The notes under the pieces: model-generated
What the model was told of the DNA's origin: nothing
The model's database searches: none
Seen by the model: the letters and a program-made list of their open reading frames with translations, nothing else
Shown here: piece by piece, positions 62,760-64,000 of the stretch
Layout of the letters: the number at the start of each line of letters is the position of its first letter
Position numbering within the stretch: the stretch's first letter is position 1
DNA from: CALFML01 sp044222245
Lineage (GTDB): Bacteria; Myxococcota_A; Polyangia; Palsa-1104; JAEUJZ01
DNA length: 64,000 bases
Assembly: GCA_044222245.1 (NCBI GenBank)
Contig: JBGANQ010000003.1
Location: 124,001-188,000, forward strand
Direction: 5' to 3'
Translations under genes and position numbers: made by a program

Positions 62760-64000
62760 TTAGCGAAGGTCGGGCGGGCAGCTGAGCGCCTGGCCGTCAC
62801 AGCTCTCGGCGGGGTCGGTCCCGCCGCTGCTGGCGCGGCAGAGGCGGCCCGGCCGGCGCGGGCGGCAGGTGCCGTCGCCATCGCTCGTGATGAGGGCCCC
62901 CGCGGCGGCGCTGCAGGCCTGACAGTCGGTGGGATCGGAGTTCCCGCATGCGCTGTCACAGCAGACGCCATCGACACAGAATGAGCTGTGGCACTCGCGG
63001 GGAGCGGTGCAGGGGTCGCCGTTCTGCTTGGCATACTGGAAGATGTAGCCGGCGCCGGCGTCCATCGCGCCGCCCAGGTCGGCCTCGGGCGCGCCGATTC
63101 CCAGCGTATTGCCGGCGAGCGTGATCGAAAAAGCGCCGCGGTCGAGCCGCGCCGCATCCGCCGCCGCCAGCCGCACCTCGAGCGGCCAGGCTGCCGCCGC
63201 AGCTTCCCGCCGGAACAGATACACCGCGCCGGCCCCGACCTGGCCGTTGACATCTGCATATACGGCCCCGACCGCAGCGCGCTCGGCAGACAGCGCGACG
63301 GAGAAGCCCAGCGAGTCGCCGACCTGGCCATCGGCGGCGGTCAGCTTCGCCTGCTGGGTCCAGGCGCCGCTGGCCGGGTCGCGCTCGAAGATGTACGCCG
63401 CTCCGGCGCTGACCTTGTCGCCCAGGTGCGCCTGCGGGGCGCCGATGAGCGCCGTATTTCCCGACAGCGCTACCGCAGAGCCGAAGGCGTCCCCGGCGGC
63501 ACCGCCGCTGGCCACCAGCTTGGCCTGCTGGGTCCACAGTCCACTGGCGGCACTGCGCACAAAGACGTAGGCGGCCCCGGCATCCGCGCTGTTTCCCTGA
63601 TCTGCCAGCGGTGCCCCGACAAGCGCGGTGTCGCCGGACAAGGCGATGGCGGCGCCGAAGTTGTCGCCAGGCCCGAGATCGGCGGGAGCAAGCCGCGGCT
63701 GCAGCTGCATCCAGGTGCCGCCGGGTGCGGTGCGGGCAAAAAAGTAGACCGCACCCGCGTCTGGCTTGCCCAGCGAGTCGGCGGCCGCGGCGCCGACCAC
63801 CGCGACATCCGCCGCCAGGGCGGCCTGGCTGCCGAACTTGTCGCCGGCGGCGCCATCGCTGGCCACCAGCTTGGCCTGCTGCACCCAGGTAGCCGCCACC
63901 GGGCTGCGCGCAAACAGGTAGGCTGCTCCCGCCTGGGCAACTCCCCCCGGGCTGGCCGCCCGCGCGGTGAGCAGCGCCGTGTCCCCGGCGAGCGCCAGGG
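62760..64000 (-). CDS. FG-GAP repeat protein (N-terminus off window)
   Basis: The frame is open from the window edge (the first residues read LAGDTALLTARAASPGG) to the stop at 62760; the ATG at 63899 is internal. The body is a run of ~50-residue repeats with the core 'LVAS.GAAGD.FG.AVALSG.TALIGAP.A...G..AGAAYVF', the FG-GAP/integrin-alpha beta-propeller type. The C-terminal 100 residues are a Cys-rich part (CTAPRECHSSFCVDGVCCDSACG, DCQACS) common in secreted myxobacterial proteins. The calcium-binding Asp pattern is weak. It is probably a secreted or surface protein; the signal peptide would lie outside the window. Confidence 0.88.
   Translation of the reverse strand, partial: LALAGDTALLTARAASPGGVAQAGAAYLFARSPVAATWVQQAKLVASDGAAGDKFGSQAALAADVAVVGAAAADSLGKPDAGAVYFFARTAPGGTWMQLQPRLAPADLGPGDNFGAAIALSGDTALVGAPLADQGNSADAGAAYVFVRSAASGLWTQQAKLVASGGAAGDAFGSAVALSGNTALIGAPQAHLGDKVSAGAAYIFERDPASGAWTQQAKLTAADGQVGDSLGFSVALSAERAAVGAVYADVNGQVGAGAVYLFRREAAAAAWPLEVRLAAADAARLDRGAFSITLAGNTLGIGAPEADLGGAMDAGAGYIFQYAKQNGDPCTAPRECHSSFCVDGVCCDSACGNSDPTDCQACSAAAGALITSDGDGTCRPRRPGRLCRASSGGTDPAESCDGQALSCPPDLR

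Overview
The window is dense, very GC-rich, bacterial chromosomal DNA. Several features point to a myxobacterium-like organism (phylum Myxococcota): two proteins end in a MYXO-CTERM-like tail (a Cys motif, a hydrophobic segment and an Arg cluster), secreted lipoproteins are abundant, and there are an FHA-type sigma-54 activator, a Ser/Thr kinase with an altered front end, a huge cyclase/ATPase/TPR protein and a histone-H1-like protein. This assignment is inference from gene content; there is no rRNA here.

Layout. 1-2883 (minus): SBP56/methanethiol oxidase, a small membrane protein coupled to it by an ATGA overlap, and selA cut by the window edge. 3117-5674 (plus): an uncharacterised run with a Cys-rich probable Fe-S protein, a 67-aa protein, a double V4R-like protein and a SpoIIAA-like protein. 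5796-9199: a type B carboxylesterase facing an FHA-AAA-FIS activator. 9506-15328 (plus): a POT peptide transporter, then carA and carB that read like eukaryotic CPSase II. 15345-16559: a DTW-domain tRNA-modification protein. 16584-16880: an MFS remnant. 17008-21839 (minus): a complete tetR-emrB-emrA-tolC-like tripartite efflux operon. 21992-27192: a TonB-like protein, two lipoproteins, an RRM protein with a frame-disrupted Gly-rich tail and a GNAT acetyltransferase.

27373-34371 (plus) holds the most coherent system: an H1-like DNA-binding protein, then four genes reading as a bacterial sterol pathway: an SdmB-like reductase, CYP51 (sterol 14-demethylase), an SdmA-like Rieske oxygenase and an oxidosqualene cyclase with the DCTAE motif. 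Together they would cyclise oxidosqualene, remove the C-14 methyl group and remove C-4 methyl groups. Squalene epoxidase and C-14 reductase are not in the window.

34361-54952 is mainly secreted and surface proteins: a trypsin-like protease, an MBL-like protein, an HExxGH metalloprotease-like protein with an H1-like Lys/Ala/Ser tail, a PHM-like copper protein, a frame-disrupted DUF2330 protein, a beta-propeller lipoprotein, a fungalysin (M36) protease with a PA domain, an alpha/alpha-toroid lipoprotein, a cNMP-domain methyltransferase and a lipase. 54955-64000 (minus) holds a LysM-FecR protein, a kinase whose N-lobe is replaced by a low-GC EndoU-like toxin fragment, a 1374-aa soluble-adenylyl-cyclase-like protein and an FG-GAP repeat protein cut by the window edge. 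I saw no tRNA, rRNA, CRISPR array or intact insertion sequence.
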